This document shows, piece after piece, positions 31,600 to 39,970 of a stretch of 64,000 nucleotides of DNA. Every line of letters starts with the position of its first letter. Positions within the stretch are counted from its first letter, which is position 1. This DNA is from JACVRW01 sp963825345. GTDB taxonomy: Bacteria > Actinomycetota > Thermoleophilia > Solirubrobacterales > Thermoleophilaceae. Below the pieces are notes generated by a model. That model was not told the origin of the DNA. It was given only the letters and a program-made list of their open reading frames with translations, and made no database searches. The stretch spans positions 372,001 through 436,000 of the forward strand of contig CAWGSQ010000011.1 in assembly GCA_963825345.1 (NCBI GenBank). The letters run 5' to 3'. The position numbers and the translations under genes are program-made.

Positions 31600-32835
31600 T
31601 TACGTGCGCGGATCGACTGGACGGTTGACCGATGCAGGCGTGCTGCGCAGCTGCTCGGCGAGCACGAGCACAGCCAAGAGCGCGGTTAGCAACGCGGAGA
31701 CGACCAATCCGTCGGCGCCGCCGGCGAACGGCACGGCGGCGAGCAGTACGACGACGGCAACGACCCGCGGCAGGCTCTGCGCGTGGCCGAGCCTGGCGGC
31801 GCAGGCCATCAGACCGCCGAGGAAGAGGGCGGGCCCGCCGAGCGCGACGAGTGCTCCGGAGTCGTACAGGTTGTCCGTCGGATGGGCGAGCACCAGTTCG
31901 TCGCCGACCGCGACAAGAACGATCCCGGCTACCACCGGGAGGTGCAGGTAGGTGTAGATGTCGCGACCGATCCGGCCTCGCTCCTCGGGCGTGGCGGCGC
32001 GGATCCGCTCCAAGACGGTGCCGGCGACCTGGTCGAAGTACAGCCACCAGAGCGCCGTCGAGGACAGGAAGGCGAGCAGAAGCGCGGCGACTACATCGAT
32101 GCTCAACCCCTTCGCCGAGGCGGTCGCGCCCGCCAGCACGACACTCTCGCCGAGCACGATGATCACAAAAAGCTGAAAGCGCTCGCCGAAATGGGCGCCC
32201 TCGATCTGCCACTGACTCATGGGCGCAGCGCCCGCACCCGGCAGCCAGTACGCGACCAGCGGGGCCGCGAGGTCAAGCCCGAGAGCACCCAGCCACAGGA
32301 CCCAGCGAATGCCTTCGGAGTCGACGATGCCGCCCGCGAGCCACAGTGGCGCTGAGAGAAGGCTCCAGGCAAGGATCTTGCGGAAGTTCTGGTTGAACGG
32401 ACCGCGCGGCGTGACCGCCACGACGAACGCGTTGCGCCCGATCTGCAGACCCGAGTAGGCGCACGCGAACAGCAGCGCGTGCTCTCCAAACCCCTCTGGG
32501 ATGGCGACGGCCATCAGCAGGCTTGCCAGCATCACGAAGACCAACACGAGCCGGACCGGGACCGTGTCCGGGTCGAACCAGTTGGTCATCCACGTGGTGT
32601 AGTTCCACGCCCAATACAGCGCGACCAGCATGAACGCCGTCTCGGCCGCGCCCGACCAGCTGAGATCCTTGAGCAGGTGGTGCGAGAGCTGGGTGACCGC
32701 GAAGACGTAGACGAGGTCGAAGAAGAGCTCGAAGAAGGTCGCGCGCTGCTCCTCGCCCCGTCGGGTGCGGATGATCGGCAGCTCCGGGATGATCTGGCTC
32801 GGAACGGCCGCCACGCCACGAGCATAAGCGCTCAC
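31600..32835 (-). CDS. LtrA-family (low temperature requirement A) membrane protein
   Basis: 411 residues from a GTG at 32835. The hallmark N-terminus TFFELFFDLVYVFAVTQLSH (about 33-52) is present, followed by about ten further membrane helices with YWAWNYTTWMTNWFDPD and the QFFVIIVLGESVV-like phrase (QLFVIIVLGESVVLAGATA, about 225). LtrA proteins were linked to low-temperature growth in Listeria, but the biochemical function is not known. Its start overlaps the methyltransferase stop by GTGA. Confidence 0.92.
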   Translation of the reverse strand: MSAYARGVAAVPSQIIPELPIIRTRRGEEQRATFFELFFDLVYVFAVTQLSHHLLKDLSWSGAAETAFMLVALYWAWNYTTWMTNWFDPDTVPVRLVLVFVMLASLLMAVAIPEGFGEHALLFACAYSGLQIGRNAFVVAVTPRGPFNQNFRKILAWSLLSAPLWLAGGIVDSEGIRWVLWLGALGLDLAAPLVAYWLPGAGAAPMSQWQIEGAHFGERFQLFVIIVLGESVVLAGATASAKGLSIDVVAALLLAFLSSTALWWLYFDQVAGTVLERIRAATPEERGRIGRDIYTYLHLPVVAGIVLVAVGDELVLAHPTDNLYDSGALVALGGPALFLGGLMACAARLGHAQSLPRVVAVVVLLAAVPFAGGADGLVVSALLTALLAVLVLAEQLRSTPASVNRPVDPRT

Positions 32836-33450
32836 CCGGCGCTCGGCCCTCCGACGTACAGGAAGCCGGTGGCTTGGATCGAGCCGGCCTCGATCAGCCT
32901 CTGCTCCTCCTGCTCCAGCGCACCCCCCAGCTCAAGGTAGAGCGAGGGCGTCCAGGCAAACAAGCGCTCGGTGAAGCGCCGGTCGAGCTCTCGCCGCATC
33001 GCCGCGGAGCCGTGCAGGCCGGCGTGGTCTGCCTCCCACTCGGCCAGGCAGGCGTCTAGCGGAGCTCGGCGCGCCAGGGTGCCTCGCGCGACGGTTCTCG
33101 AGATACCACCGAGCCGTCGGCTCGTCGAACCGCTCGAACGCGTGCTCGACGACGATCAGCCGGCCGTCCGGCACGAGCAGGCGGTGAAGCTTCGAGAGCG
33201 CGTCAGCGAGGTCATGAATGTGATGCAGCGACCGGCTCGCGACGACCGCGTCGAAGCCCCCTGCGTCGGAGAACTCCTCGAGCGACACAGTCTGAAAGAT
33301 CGCCCCCGCGGGCGCGGCCGGATCGATCGCGACGACCCGGTGGCCCAGATCGTCGAGCGCCCGGGCGAGCCTGCCTTTGCCGCATCCGACCTCGAGCACC
33401 CGCGAAGGAGCAGGTGCCAGTTGGGCTGTCACAAATTCGAGGACGTCCAC
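32832..33450 (-). pseudogene. SAM-dependent methyltransferase with +1 frameshift
   Basis: The GTG at 33450 opens a class I methyltransferase: motif I VLEVGCGKGRLARAL, AIDPAAP, FDAVVASRSLHHIHDL and LVPDGRLIVVEHAFERFDEP. Near 33070-33108 the frame changes by +1. Only the new frame continues as good protein (APLDACLAEWEADHAGLHGS, RELDRRFTERLFAWTPSLYL, ELGG) and stops at 32832, giving the GTGA overlap with LtrA. The unshifted frame runs into Arg/Pro-rich sequence. So an indel, sequencing error or programmed shift divides what was one gene of about 205 residues. Substrate unknown. Third gene after DoxX and the Xaa-Pro peptidase. Confidence 0.75.
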
Positions 33451-33451
33451 G

Positions 33452-34744
33452 TCAGGCCGAAAGCAGCGGCACGTCGGCCGTCAGCACCTCGTTGCCGTCG
33501 TCCGTGATCAGGACGTTGTTCTCGATGCGGATGCCGCCGAAGCCGAGCATGGCCTCGGCGCGCTGCCAGTCGACGGCGTCGCGGTGTCGCTCGCGGAGGT
33601 CGGCATCGTTCAGGAGCGCCGGCACGAAGTAGATCCCCGGCTCGACCGTGAAGACGTGGCCGGGCAGCAACGGCAGGTCGACACGTAGGCTCGGGGACTC
33701 CGCCGGCCGCTCACGTCCGCGCAGGACCTCGCCGGCGTCGCGGATGCCGAGGCCGACCATGTGGCCCACGCCGTGCGGGAAGAACAGCGCCTGCGCGCCG
33801 CGCTCGACGAGACTCTCCGGTTCGCCGCGGAGCAGCCCGAGCTCGACCAAGCCCTCGGCGATGACCAGCGCCGCCGCGCGGTGCACATCGCGCCACTCGG
33901 TACCGGTCGTGCAGCGCTCAGTCGCGCGCACGAGCGCCGCCTCGACGATCGCGTACAGCTCCTGCTGCTCCGGCGTGAATCGACCGGACGCCGGATACGT
34001 GCGCGTGATGTCGCTGGCGTAGCCGCGGTACTCGGCGCCGGCGTCGATCAGGACCAGCTCGCCGTCGGCAATCCGGCGAGACGTCGGCGGGAAGTGCAGC
34101 ACCGCCGAGTTCGGGCCGCTGCCGACGATCGTGTCGAAGGCGAGGAAGTCGGCGCCGCCTCGGAAGAAGGCCGCCTCGAGCTCGATCTGCAGCTCGCGCT
34201 CGCTCCGTCCCGGCTCGATCAGAGGCGCGACCTGTGCGAAGCCGGCGCGCGTCGCGCGCTCGGCGGCGCGCATCCTTGCCAGCTCGACGTCGTCCTTCTG
34301 GCGCCGGACGTGGTTGAGGCCGTAGCGCAGGTCGGCCTCGAGCTGAGCCTCCGAGGCGAGGTCCGGCATCGCAGCGCCGAGGGAGGCGACCGGACGCTCC
34401 TTGCGCTGCTCGAGCCAGGCGGAGAGGTCAGCCAGCGGCACCCCTTCGGGCTGGTCGGCCGTCGCGCCCTCCCACAGGCGCTCGTCGCGAGTCACCGGCA
34501 CGACGAAGTCGACCCAGCCCTCCTGCGGGTCGAACGCCAGGACACCGCCCGGCCGCTCGCGGTCGGTCAGGTAGAGGTACTCGGAGTGGGCGCGGAACGG
34601 ATAGCTGCGATCGCCGCGGCCCGGGACGGGGATCCTGTCGCCGGCCGCGACGAGCACGAGCTGGTCGTCGAGCTGCCACTGCTCCGCCGCCGCGCGCCGC
34701 CGGCGCTCGAGCTGGGCGGCCACGGCGCTCGGCTTATCGATCAT
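33452..34744 (-). CDS. pepP: Xaa-Pro aminopeptidase (M24B)
   Basis: 430 residues; cleaves N-terminal residues before proline. The N-terminal AMP_N domain has HSEYLYLTDRERPGGVLAFD. The pita-bread catalytic domain supplies all five dinuclear-metal ligands: Asp in VLIDAGAEYRGY, Asp in SDITRTYP, His in FFPHGVGHMVGL, Glu in FTVEPGIYF and Glu in GGIRIENNVLI. Length and layout match PepP. It sits 9 bp after the DoxX stop and 1 bp before the methyltransferase start, so it is co-transcribed with them. Confidence 0.93.
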   Translation of the reverse strand: MIDKPSAVAAQLERRRRAAAEQWQLDDQLVLVAAGDRIPVPGRGDRSYPFRAHSEYLYLTDRERPGGVLAFDPQEGWVDFVVPVTRDERLWEGATADQPEGVPLADLSAWLEQRKERPVASLGAAMPDLASEAQLEADLRYGLNHVRRQKDDVELARMRAAERATRAGFAQVAPLIEPGRSERELQIELEAAFFRGGADFLAFDTIVGSGPNSAVLHFPPTSRRIADGELVLIDAGAEYRGYASDITRTYPASGRFTPEQQELYAIVEAALVRATERCTTGTEWRDVHRAAALVIAEGLVELGLLRGEPESLVERGAQALFFPHGVGHMVGLGIRDAGEVLRGRERPAESPSLRVDLPLLPGHVFTVEPGIYFVPALLNDADLRERHRDAVDWQRAEAMLGFGGIRIENNVLITDDGNEVLTADVPLLSA

Positions 34745-34753
34745 GCGCCCAGC

Positions 34754-35209
34754 CTATGCACCCACGTCGGGTGCGCGGCCGGAGTAGGCGCTCGCCAGGC
34801 GGCTCAGGGTCAGCGCGGCGAGCAGCAGGCCGAAGTCGCGGAGCGCGATGTCCGCGTAGCCGCCCACCAGCAGCAGGCTGACGATGATTCCGCCGAGCCA
34901 GGCGGCCACCAACAGGCCACCGAAGCGCGGCGCAACGGCCACCACAAGACCGGCGAGGATCTCGATCCCGCCGACCATGTACATGGCGTCCTGCGCGCTC
35001 CCGGGGATGATGTCGTTGAACTCGGTCGCCAGGTACTTCGGCCAGTCGTTGATCATCACCTCGGCGAACTTGTCGAGTCCGAAGAGAATCGGCGCGACTA
35101 CGAACGCGATGCGCAGCAACATGAAGGCCTGCGCGGCCGGGTCGCTGCGCAGCACATTCCGCGCCGGAATTGGAATCGGCCGCAGAGTGGCGGCAATGGC
35201 GTTGCTCAT
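34754..35209 (-). CDS. DoxX-family membrane protein
   Basis: 151 residues with four hydrophobic segments. The first has the DoxX-like pattern LLRIAFVVAPILFGLDKFAE (about 31-50), then MVGGIEILAGLVVAVAPRFG, GGIIVSLLLVGGY and a last segment. DoxX-like proteins are linked to thiol and oxidative-stress defence in mycobacteria (with SodA and SseA). Here it follows a sigma factor and a zinc anti-sigma-like protein, which would fit stress control. The gap to the anti-sigma gene is 57 bp. Confidence 0.82.
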   Translation of the reverse strand: MSNAIAATLRPIPIPARNVLRSDPAAQAFMLLRIAFVVAPILFGLDKFAEVMINDWPKYLATEFNDIIPGSAQDAMYMVGGIEILAGLVVAVAPRFGGLLVAAWLGGIIVSLLLVGGYADIALRDFGLLLAALTLSRLASAYSGRAPDVGA

Positions 35210-35266
35210 GGTGCTTCCTCCTTGGGTGCGTTGTCACCGGAGTTAGCGCCACCGCGCTGAAACTTC

Positions 35267-35500
35267 TTACGAGGGCTCGTCGCGCTGAACGAGCTCGCGC
35301 AGGCTGTCGTAGTCCTCGTGGCAGGCCGGGCAGCCCTCGAGGTGGGCGCGCATCCCGGGGATGCGCTCGTCGGCCGGCTCGCCCCGGAGCTTGAGCTCGA
35401 CGTACTCGTCGAGCTTCTCGAAGCACTGGTCGCAGAGAAGCTCGGGCTCGGCCGGGCCGAGAAGCCGCTTGAGGGTGTCGTCGTTCGTGGGCCTGTCCAT
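35267..35500 (-). CDS. Small zinc-finger anti-sigma-like protein
   Basis: 77 residues, cytoplasmic. The C-terminal phrase MRAHLEGCPACHEDYDSLRE contains the H-x3-C-x2-C of ZAS (zinc-associated anti-sigma) proteins, with another Cys pair upstream (LLCDQCFEKLDEYVE). RsrA-type proteins bind their sigma factor and release it on thiol oxidation. It begins 11 bp after the sigma factor stop on the same strand, the usual order. No membrane anchor is present. Confidence 0.82.
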   Translation of the reverse strand: MDRPTNDDTLKRLLGPAEPELLCDQCFEKLDEYVELKLRGEPADERIPGMRAHLEGCPACHEDYDSLRELVQRDEPS

Positions 35501-35511
35501 GGTCGTCTCCG

Positions 35512-36168
35512 CTAGATCGAGTCGAGCGTAAAGCCCCTCTTCGCCAGGTCGGCGCGCAGCTTTCGGCGCGCGTCGTGAAGTGTCTTGTAGAGCGCCCCGC
35601 GGGTCGTGCCGAGCCGATCGGACAGCACGTCGAGCGGCACACCGTTAAGCCCGAGCGCGACGAGGACCTCGCGCTGGTGTCCCGTGAGGCAGCCGTCGAT
35701 CGACTCCCAGATCGCGCCCATGAGCTCGCTCGTCTCGGCCTGGTCCTGGGGGTCTCGACCAGCATCGGCCATCAGGGGCCAGACCTCAGGCTCCAGCACC
35801 ACCTCGCGCTCCTGCCAGGCGCGCCGACGCAGACGCACCCCGGCCTCGAGCAGGCCGAACTTGTACGCCCAGGTGGTGAAGCGGCTGGCGCCGCGAAAGT
35901 CGTCGAGCTTCGCGAGCACCGCCACCAGCGCGTCGTCCGCGGCCTGCATGGCAAGGTCGTCGAGCTCCTCGCCGCGCACGTAAGACAGCGCATTGCGACG
36001 GCGCGACACCTCGAAGCGCGTGGCCCGCAACAGCAGCTCATGAAGACGCCGGACGGCCTCGTCCCGCTCCGATCCGGCGAGGCGCAGGGCGTCGAGCCAA
36101 GCCTGCGAGTCCGCCTCCGCGCGGCCCGGTTCGCTGGCGGCGGCGCTGATGGGAAGGCGCGAGCTCAT
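35512..36168 (-). CDS. Sigma-70 family (ECF-like) RNA polymerase sigma factor
   Basis: 218 residues from the ATG at 36168. Region 2 (about 70-135) shows ELDDLAMQAADDALVAVLAK, FRGASRFTTWAYKFGLLEAG. Region 4 (about 155-210) has LTGHQREVLVALGLNGVPLD and RLGTTRGALYKTLHDARRKL. It recruits core polymerase to stress promoters. It is followed immediately by the ZAS-type anti-sigma and DoxX genes, so a redox-controlled regulon is likely. The longer upstream reading is Pro/Arg-rich and unlikely to be translated. Confidence 0.9.
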   Translation of the reverse strand: MSSRLPISAAASEPGRAEADSQAWLDALRLAGSERDEAVRRLHELLLRATRFEVSRRRNALSYVRGEELDDLAMQAADDALVAVLAKLDDFRGASRFTTWAYKFGLLEAGVRLRRRAWQEREVVLEPEVWPLMADAGRDPQDQAETSELMGAIWESIDGCLTGHQREVLVALGLNGVPLDVLSDRLGTTRGALYKTLHDARRKLRADLAKRGFTLDSI

Positions 36169-36200
36169 GCCCGCGCCGAGGCTAACAGTCGATGCGGGGC

Positions 36201-36425
36201 TCAACACCGGCGACTCTGATGGTCGAGCGGGGCCAGGATTCGGGCCGCGAGCGGCGGCGGGCAACCGCGGTCGACCAGCCCAATCAGCGCGTGCAGATCC
36301 ACGCCGCACTCGTAAGAGAGCTGCTCGGCCAACGCGGCGTCGAAGCCGGCCTTTCGCAACCGCGCGCGGCGCCAGACGATTGCGTCGCTCGTCTCTCGAC
36401 CGCTGGCGATCTCGTTGAGGTCCAC
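36201..36425 (-). CDS. Small conserved-looking protein between tal and sigma factor
   Basis: 74 residues: EIASGRETSDAIVWRRARLR, then AGFDAALAEQLSYECGVDLH and ALIGLVDRGCPPPLAARILA. It reads as three helices with two Cys, without signal or TM segment. It resembles small uncharacterised Solirubrobacterales proteins ending in the same RGCPP..A..IL.PLD phrase (from memory, not verified). It lies 9 bp after tal and 32 bp before the sigma gene. Confidence 0.65.
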   Translation of the reverse strand: MDLNEIASGRETSDAIVWRRARLRKAGFDAALAEQLSYECGVDLHALIGLVDRGCPPPLAARILAPLDHQSRRC

Positions 36426-36434
36426 AGCTATCGC

Positions 36435-37520
36435 TCAGATCCCCGCCGTCTTCGACTGGATGCAGTCGAGCAGCTGTTGGTAGGAGTCGGAGAACGAGCG
36501 CACTCCCTCGCGTTCCAGTTCCGCCGTGATGGCATCAAGGTCGATTCCCGCCGCGCCGGCCCGGACGAGCGTGTCCGCGGCCGCCTCCGCATCCACGCTC
36601 AGCGCGCGGCCCACGTTGCCGTGGTCGGCGAAGGCGCGCAGCGTGGCCTCCGGCATCGTGTTGATGACCTCCGGAGCGATCAGCTCCTCGACGTAGAGCA
36701 CGTCGGAGTAGGTGGGGTCCTTGGTGCCGGTGCTCGCCCACAGCGGTCGCTGCGGGCGGGCGCCCGCCTCGCGAAGCGCGAGCCAGCGATCGTCGGCGAA
36801 GCGCTCGCGGTAGCGCGCGTAGGCGCGGTGGGCGTTGGCGATCGCGACGCGTCCGCGGAGATCGGACCCTTCGGGCAGCAGCGGATCGGCCTTGGCGTCC
36901 ACGCGTGAGACGAAGAACGAGGCCACCGACGAGATCGCATCGATGCGCTCGCCGGCCGCGACGCGCCGCTCGAGGCCAGCGAGGTAGGCGTCGATCACCT
37001 GCTCGTAGCGGGCCAGCGAGAACAGCAGCGTGATGTTCACGTTCACCCCGCGGGCCGTGAGCTCCTCGATGGCGGGGATCCCCGCCTCGGTTGCGGGCAC
37101 CTTGATCATCACGTTCGGCCGGTCGATGCGTCCCCACAGCATGAGCGCCTGCTCGATCGTCGCCTGGGTGTCGTCCGCGAGATCGGGGGTGCACTCGAAT
37201 GAGACGAAGCCGTCGCGGCCGTCGCTCTCGTCGTAGGCGGCGCGAAGCATGTCGGCAGCCCGGCGGATGTCGTCGAGCGCGAGGGCGAAAAACAGCTCCT
37301 GCGGGTCGTCCGTTCCCCTCGCGACGGCGGCGCGCAACTGGTCGTCGTAGCTCTCGGAAGCGGTGATCGCCTTCGCGAATATCGTCGGGTTCGAGGTCGC
37401 CCCCGTGACCGCGCAGTCGGCGATCAGCCGCGCGAACTCGCCGCCGTCCAGCAGCTCTCGCGACAGCGTGTCGAGCCAGATCGAGACGCCGGCGTCGTGC
37501 AGACCCTGGAGGCGATTCAT
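36435..37520 (-). CDS. tal: Transaldolase
   Basis: 361 residues, matching the long actinobacterial transaldolase type. It transfers the dihydroxyacetone unit in the non-oxidative pentose phosphate pathway. Visible: VSIWLDTLSRELLDGGEFAR, TGATSNPTIFAKAI, the Schiff-base strand NVMIKVPATEAG (Lys about 137), NVNITLLFSLARYEQVIDAY, and PLWASTGTKDPTYSDVLYVE. The divergent gene starts 115 bp away with the presumed promoters between. No transketolase is adjacent. Confidence 0.95.
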   Translation of the reverse strand: MNRLQGLHDAGVSIWLDTLSRELLDGGEFARLIADCAVTGATSNPTIFAKAITASESYDDQLRAAVARGTDDPQELFFALALDDIRRAADMLRAAYDESDGRDGFVSFECTPDLADDTQATIEQALMLWGRIDRPNVMIKVPATEAGIPAIEELTARGVNVNITLLFSLARYEQVIDAYLAGLERRVAAGERIDAISSVASFFVSRVDAKADPLLPEGSDLRGRVAIANAHRAYARYRERFADDRWLALREAGARPQRPLWASTGTKDPTYSDVLYVEELIAPEVINTMPEATLRAFADHGNVGRALSVDAEAAADTLVRAGAAGIDLDAITAELEREGVRSFSDSYQQLLDCIQSKTAGI

Positions 37521-37634
37521 GCGAGGCGTCCTCCATTCAGGGTCATGCAGCCTTTGCGCCGCGAACGAGCCAGTTCTTACCCGGATATCCGGTTGCTCTC
37601 ATGTCTTCCGCAAAACGCTCCGATACCAGCACCA

Positions 37635-39335
37635 GTGCGTTTTTCGCAGGTCTGCGCCCCAAGACCATTGCCCCTCCTTGCTTCGCTCGCCCTGGCGTTC
37701 TGCCTCGTGCTGGGCCCGGGGGCATCCGCGCCGGTCGCTGAGGCCGCGCTCCCGGTGGTGGTGCCCGACTCGCCGGACGCCCGGCTCGCCGGCTTCACGA
37801 TCACCCCTCGTGCGGCGCTTGCCGTGGCGGAGGCCCAGCCCGCCGTCGCTGACGCCCGCCGAGAGCACGCGGCGCTGCGCGCGAAGGTGGTCGTGCCGCA
37901 GTACTTCGGCGACAAGCGCTACGAGGTGCAGTACCGCGTCGCAGAGCGCATGATCGTCGACGTCCACATCGGGGGCAGGTCTGGTCGCCTGCTCGAGTTG
38001 TGGACGGGCCCGCAGGCCGACACGTTGCTCGCGCGCGGGTATAAGCCGTCGGTCGCTCGCTCCCAGAACGCCTGGTACGTGTGGCTCCCGCTCGCGCTGC
38101 TGTTCGTATTCCCGTTCGTCGATCTTCGCCGCCCCGGGCGCCTGCTCCACCTGGATCTCGCGGTGCTGCTCCTGTTCGGGGCCTCGCAGTACTTCTTCAA
38201 CCGCGGAGAGATCGACCTCTCGGTGCCGCTTGCGTGCTTGCCGCTCGTCTATCTCCTCGTGCGACTTCTCCTGGCCGGATTCCGCCCTCGGCCCGCGCGC
38301 GGTGCGCTCGTCCCAATCGTTCCGATCGCGTGGCTCGTGGTCGGACTCGTACTGCTCGTGGGATTCCGGATCACGCTGAACGCCGTCGACTCGCACGTCG
38401 TCGACGTCGGCTACGCCAGCGTGTTCGGTGCCGACCGTCTTCAGCACGGCGAGGCTCTATATGGAGGGGACGGGGACCTCGACGAGACCTATGGGCCCGT
38501 CACCTACCTCGCCTACGTGCCCTTCGAGGCGGTCTTCCCCGCTGACGGAGCGAGCGGATACATCGATGCCGCACGTGCCGCAGCAGTGGCGTTCGACCTC
38601 TTCGTGATCCTCGGGCTGCTTCTCCTGGGGTCGCGGCTACGACCTGGACGCGACGGCCGGCACCTCGGGATCGCCCTCGCCTACGCGTGGTGCGCCTACC
38701 CGTATTCGCTATACGCCCTCAACAGCAACACGAACGACGCGCTGATCGCCGCGCTCGTGGTCTTTGCCCTCGTCGCAATCAGCTCGGCGCCGCTTCGAGG
38801 CTTCCTGCTGGGCCTGGCAGCCGCGGCCAAGTTCGCACCGCTCGTGCTCGCACCACTGCTCCTGAGCGGCACGCGCCGAGTCGGGCGCCAGGCGTTCATC
38901 GCGGGTGGGGCGCTCGGGGCGACCGTCGCGATCGCGGTGCTGGCAAATCTGCCTGAGGGAGGGCTGCGCGAGTTCTGGGACGCGACCATCGGCTACCAGC
39001 TCTCGCGTGAGTCTCCGTTCTCGCTCTGGGGCCTGCATCCGAGCCTCGAGTGGCTCCAGACGCTGATGAAGGGTGGCGCCGTGGCGCTCGCGCTCGCGCT
39101 GGCGTTCTGGCCGCGCGAACGAGACCTACGACAACTGGCCGCGCTGAGCGCCGCCGTGATCATCGCGCTCGAGCTGTGCGCCTCCTACTGGCTCTATTCG
39201 TACATCGTCTGGTTCGCCCCGCTCGCCCTTGCAGCGATCATGGCCTCCCACCCGACGGCCCCATCGACACCCACTGCCCGGAGTGCTGCTCAGGCGCGGG
39301 GTTCGGGACGCGGACGGGTGAGCCCGCTCTCGTAG
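37635..39335 (+). CDS. Polytopic glycosyltransferase-like membrane protein (GT87/DUF2029 type)
   Basis: About 566 residues from a GTG at 37635; an in-frame ATG at 37545 is an alternative, and neither has a clear ribosome-binding site. A signal-like segment (LPLLASLALAFCLVLGPGAS) and an extracytoplasmic domain of about 120 residues precede 9-10 TM helices. Short motifs typical of polyprenol-phosphate-sugar-dependent enzymes appear: DETYGPVTYLAYVPFEAVFP, NSNTNDALIAALVVFAL and AAAAKFAPLVLAPLLL. Predicted to move sugars from lipid carriers outside the membrane; the target is unknown. The last 46 bp overlap the response-regulator gene convergently. Confidence 0.75.
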   Translation: MRFSQVCAPRPLPLLASLALAFCLVLGPGASAPVAEAALPVVVPDSPDARLAGFTITPRAALAVAEAQPAVADARREHAALRAKVVVPQYFGDKRYEVQYRVAERMIVDVHIGGRSGRLLELWTGPQADTLLARGYKPSVARSQNAWYVWLPLALLFVFPFVDLRRPGRLLHLDLAVLLLFGASQYFFNRGEIDLSVPLACLPLVYLLVRLLLAGFRPRPARGALVPIVPIAWLVVGLVLLVGFRITLNAVDSHVVDVGYASVFGADRLQHGEALYGGDGDLDETYGPVTYLAYVPFEAVFPADGASGYIDAARAAAVAFDLFVILGLLLLGSRLRPGRDGRHLGIALAYAWCAYPYSLYALNSNTNDALIAALVVFALVAISSAPLRGFLLGLAAAAKFAPLVLAPLLLSGTRRVGRQAFIAGGALGATVAIAVLANLPEGGLREFWDATIGYQLSRESPFSLWGLHPSLEWLQTLMKGGAVALALALAFWPRERDLRQLAALSAAVIIALELCASYWLYSYIVWFAPLALAAIMASHPTAPSTPTARSAAQARGSGRGRVSPLS

Positions 39336-39970
39336 GCGAAGATGACCGCCTGGACGCGGTCGCGCACCTGCAGCTTCGCGAGGACGCGCTTGAGGTGCGT
39401 CTTGACGGTCGACTCGCCGATCACGAGCTCCTCGGCGATCTCGCCGTTCGAGAGACCGCGGGCGATCAGCTCGAGCACCTCGGTCTCGCGCGGGGTGAGC
39501 TCGGCGAGGCGCGGGTCGCGCGCGCCGTCGAGCGCAGGCTGCCCGGCCATCCGCTCGATCACCCGGCTGGTGACCGACGGTGAGAGCAGCGAATCGCCGG
39601 CGGCGACGGTGTGGATGGCGGCGATCAGCTCCTCCGGCCTCGTTCGCTTGAGGAGGAACCCCGAGGCGCCGGCGGTGAGCGCGCCAAAGATGTAGTCGTC
39701 CTGCTCGAAGGTGGTGAGGATCAGGACCTTCGCGTCCGGGAAGCTGGCCAAGAGCTCGCGCGTGGCGGAAATGCCGTCCAGATCCGGCATGCGAACGTCC
39801 ATGAGCACCACGTCGGGCCTCAGCAGCCGCGTGCGGTAGGCCACCTCGCGCCCGTCGCCGGCCTCGCCCACGACCTCGATCGCCGGGTCGCTCGAGAGCA
39901 CCCCTCGCAGGCCCGCGCGCATGAGGTCGTCGTCGTCGACGATCAACACCCGAACGCCCTGCTCGGTCAT
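39290..39970 (-). CDS. NarL/FixJ-type response regulator
   Basis: 226 residues. The receiver domain (about 1-120) has VLIVDDDDLMRAGLR, the phospho-acceptor Asp in DVVLMDVRMPDLDG (about 59), LTTFEQDDYIF and the Lys in GFLLKRT. A LuxR-type HTH (about 155-215) has LTPRETEVLELIARGLSNGE and ESTVKTHLKRVLAKLQVRDR. It starts inside the kinase stop (ATGA) and is phosphorylated by it in known pairs. Targets unknown; the convergent glycosyltransferase-like gene is a neighbour, not necessarily a target. Confidence 0.95.
   Translation of the reverse strand: MTEQGVRVLIVDDDDLMRAGLRGVLSSDPAIEVVGEAGDGREVAYRTRLLRPDVVLMDVRMPDLDGISATRELLASFPDAKVLILTTFEQDDYIFGALTAGASGFLLKRTRPEELIAAIHTVAAGDSLLSPSVTSRVIERMAGQPALDGARDPRLAELTPRETEVLELIARGLSNGEIAEELVIGESTVKTHLKRVLAKLQVRDRVQAVIFAYESGLTRPRPEPRA

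Noticed and set aside
37596..37650. Hairpin GCAAAACGC...GCGTTTTTCGC ahead of the glycosyltransferase-like gene
   Set aside because: Arms are imperfect, and the possible start codon at 37635 lies inside; not strong enough to call an operator or attenuator.
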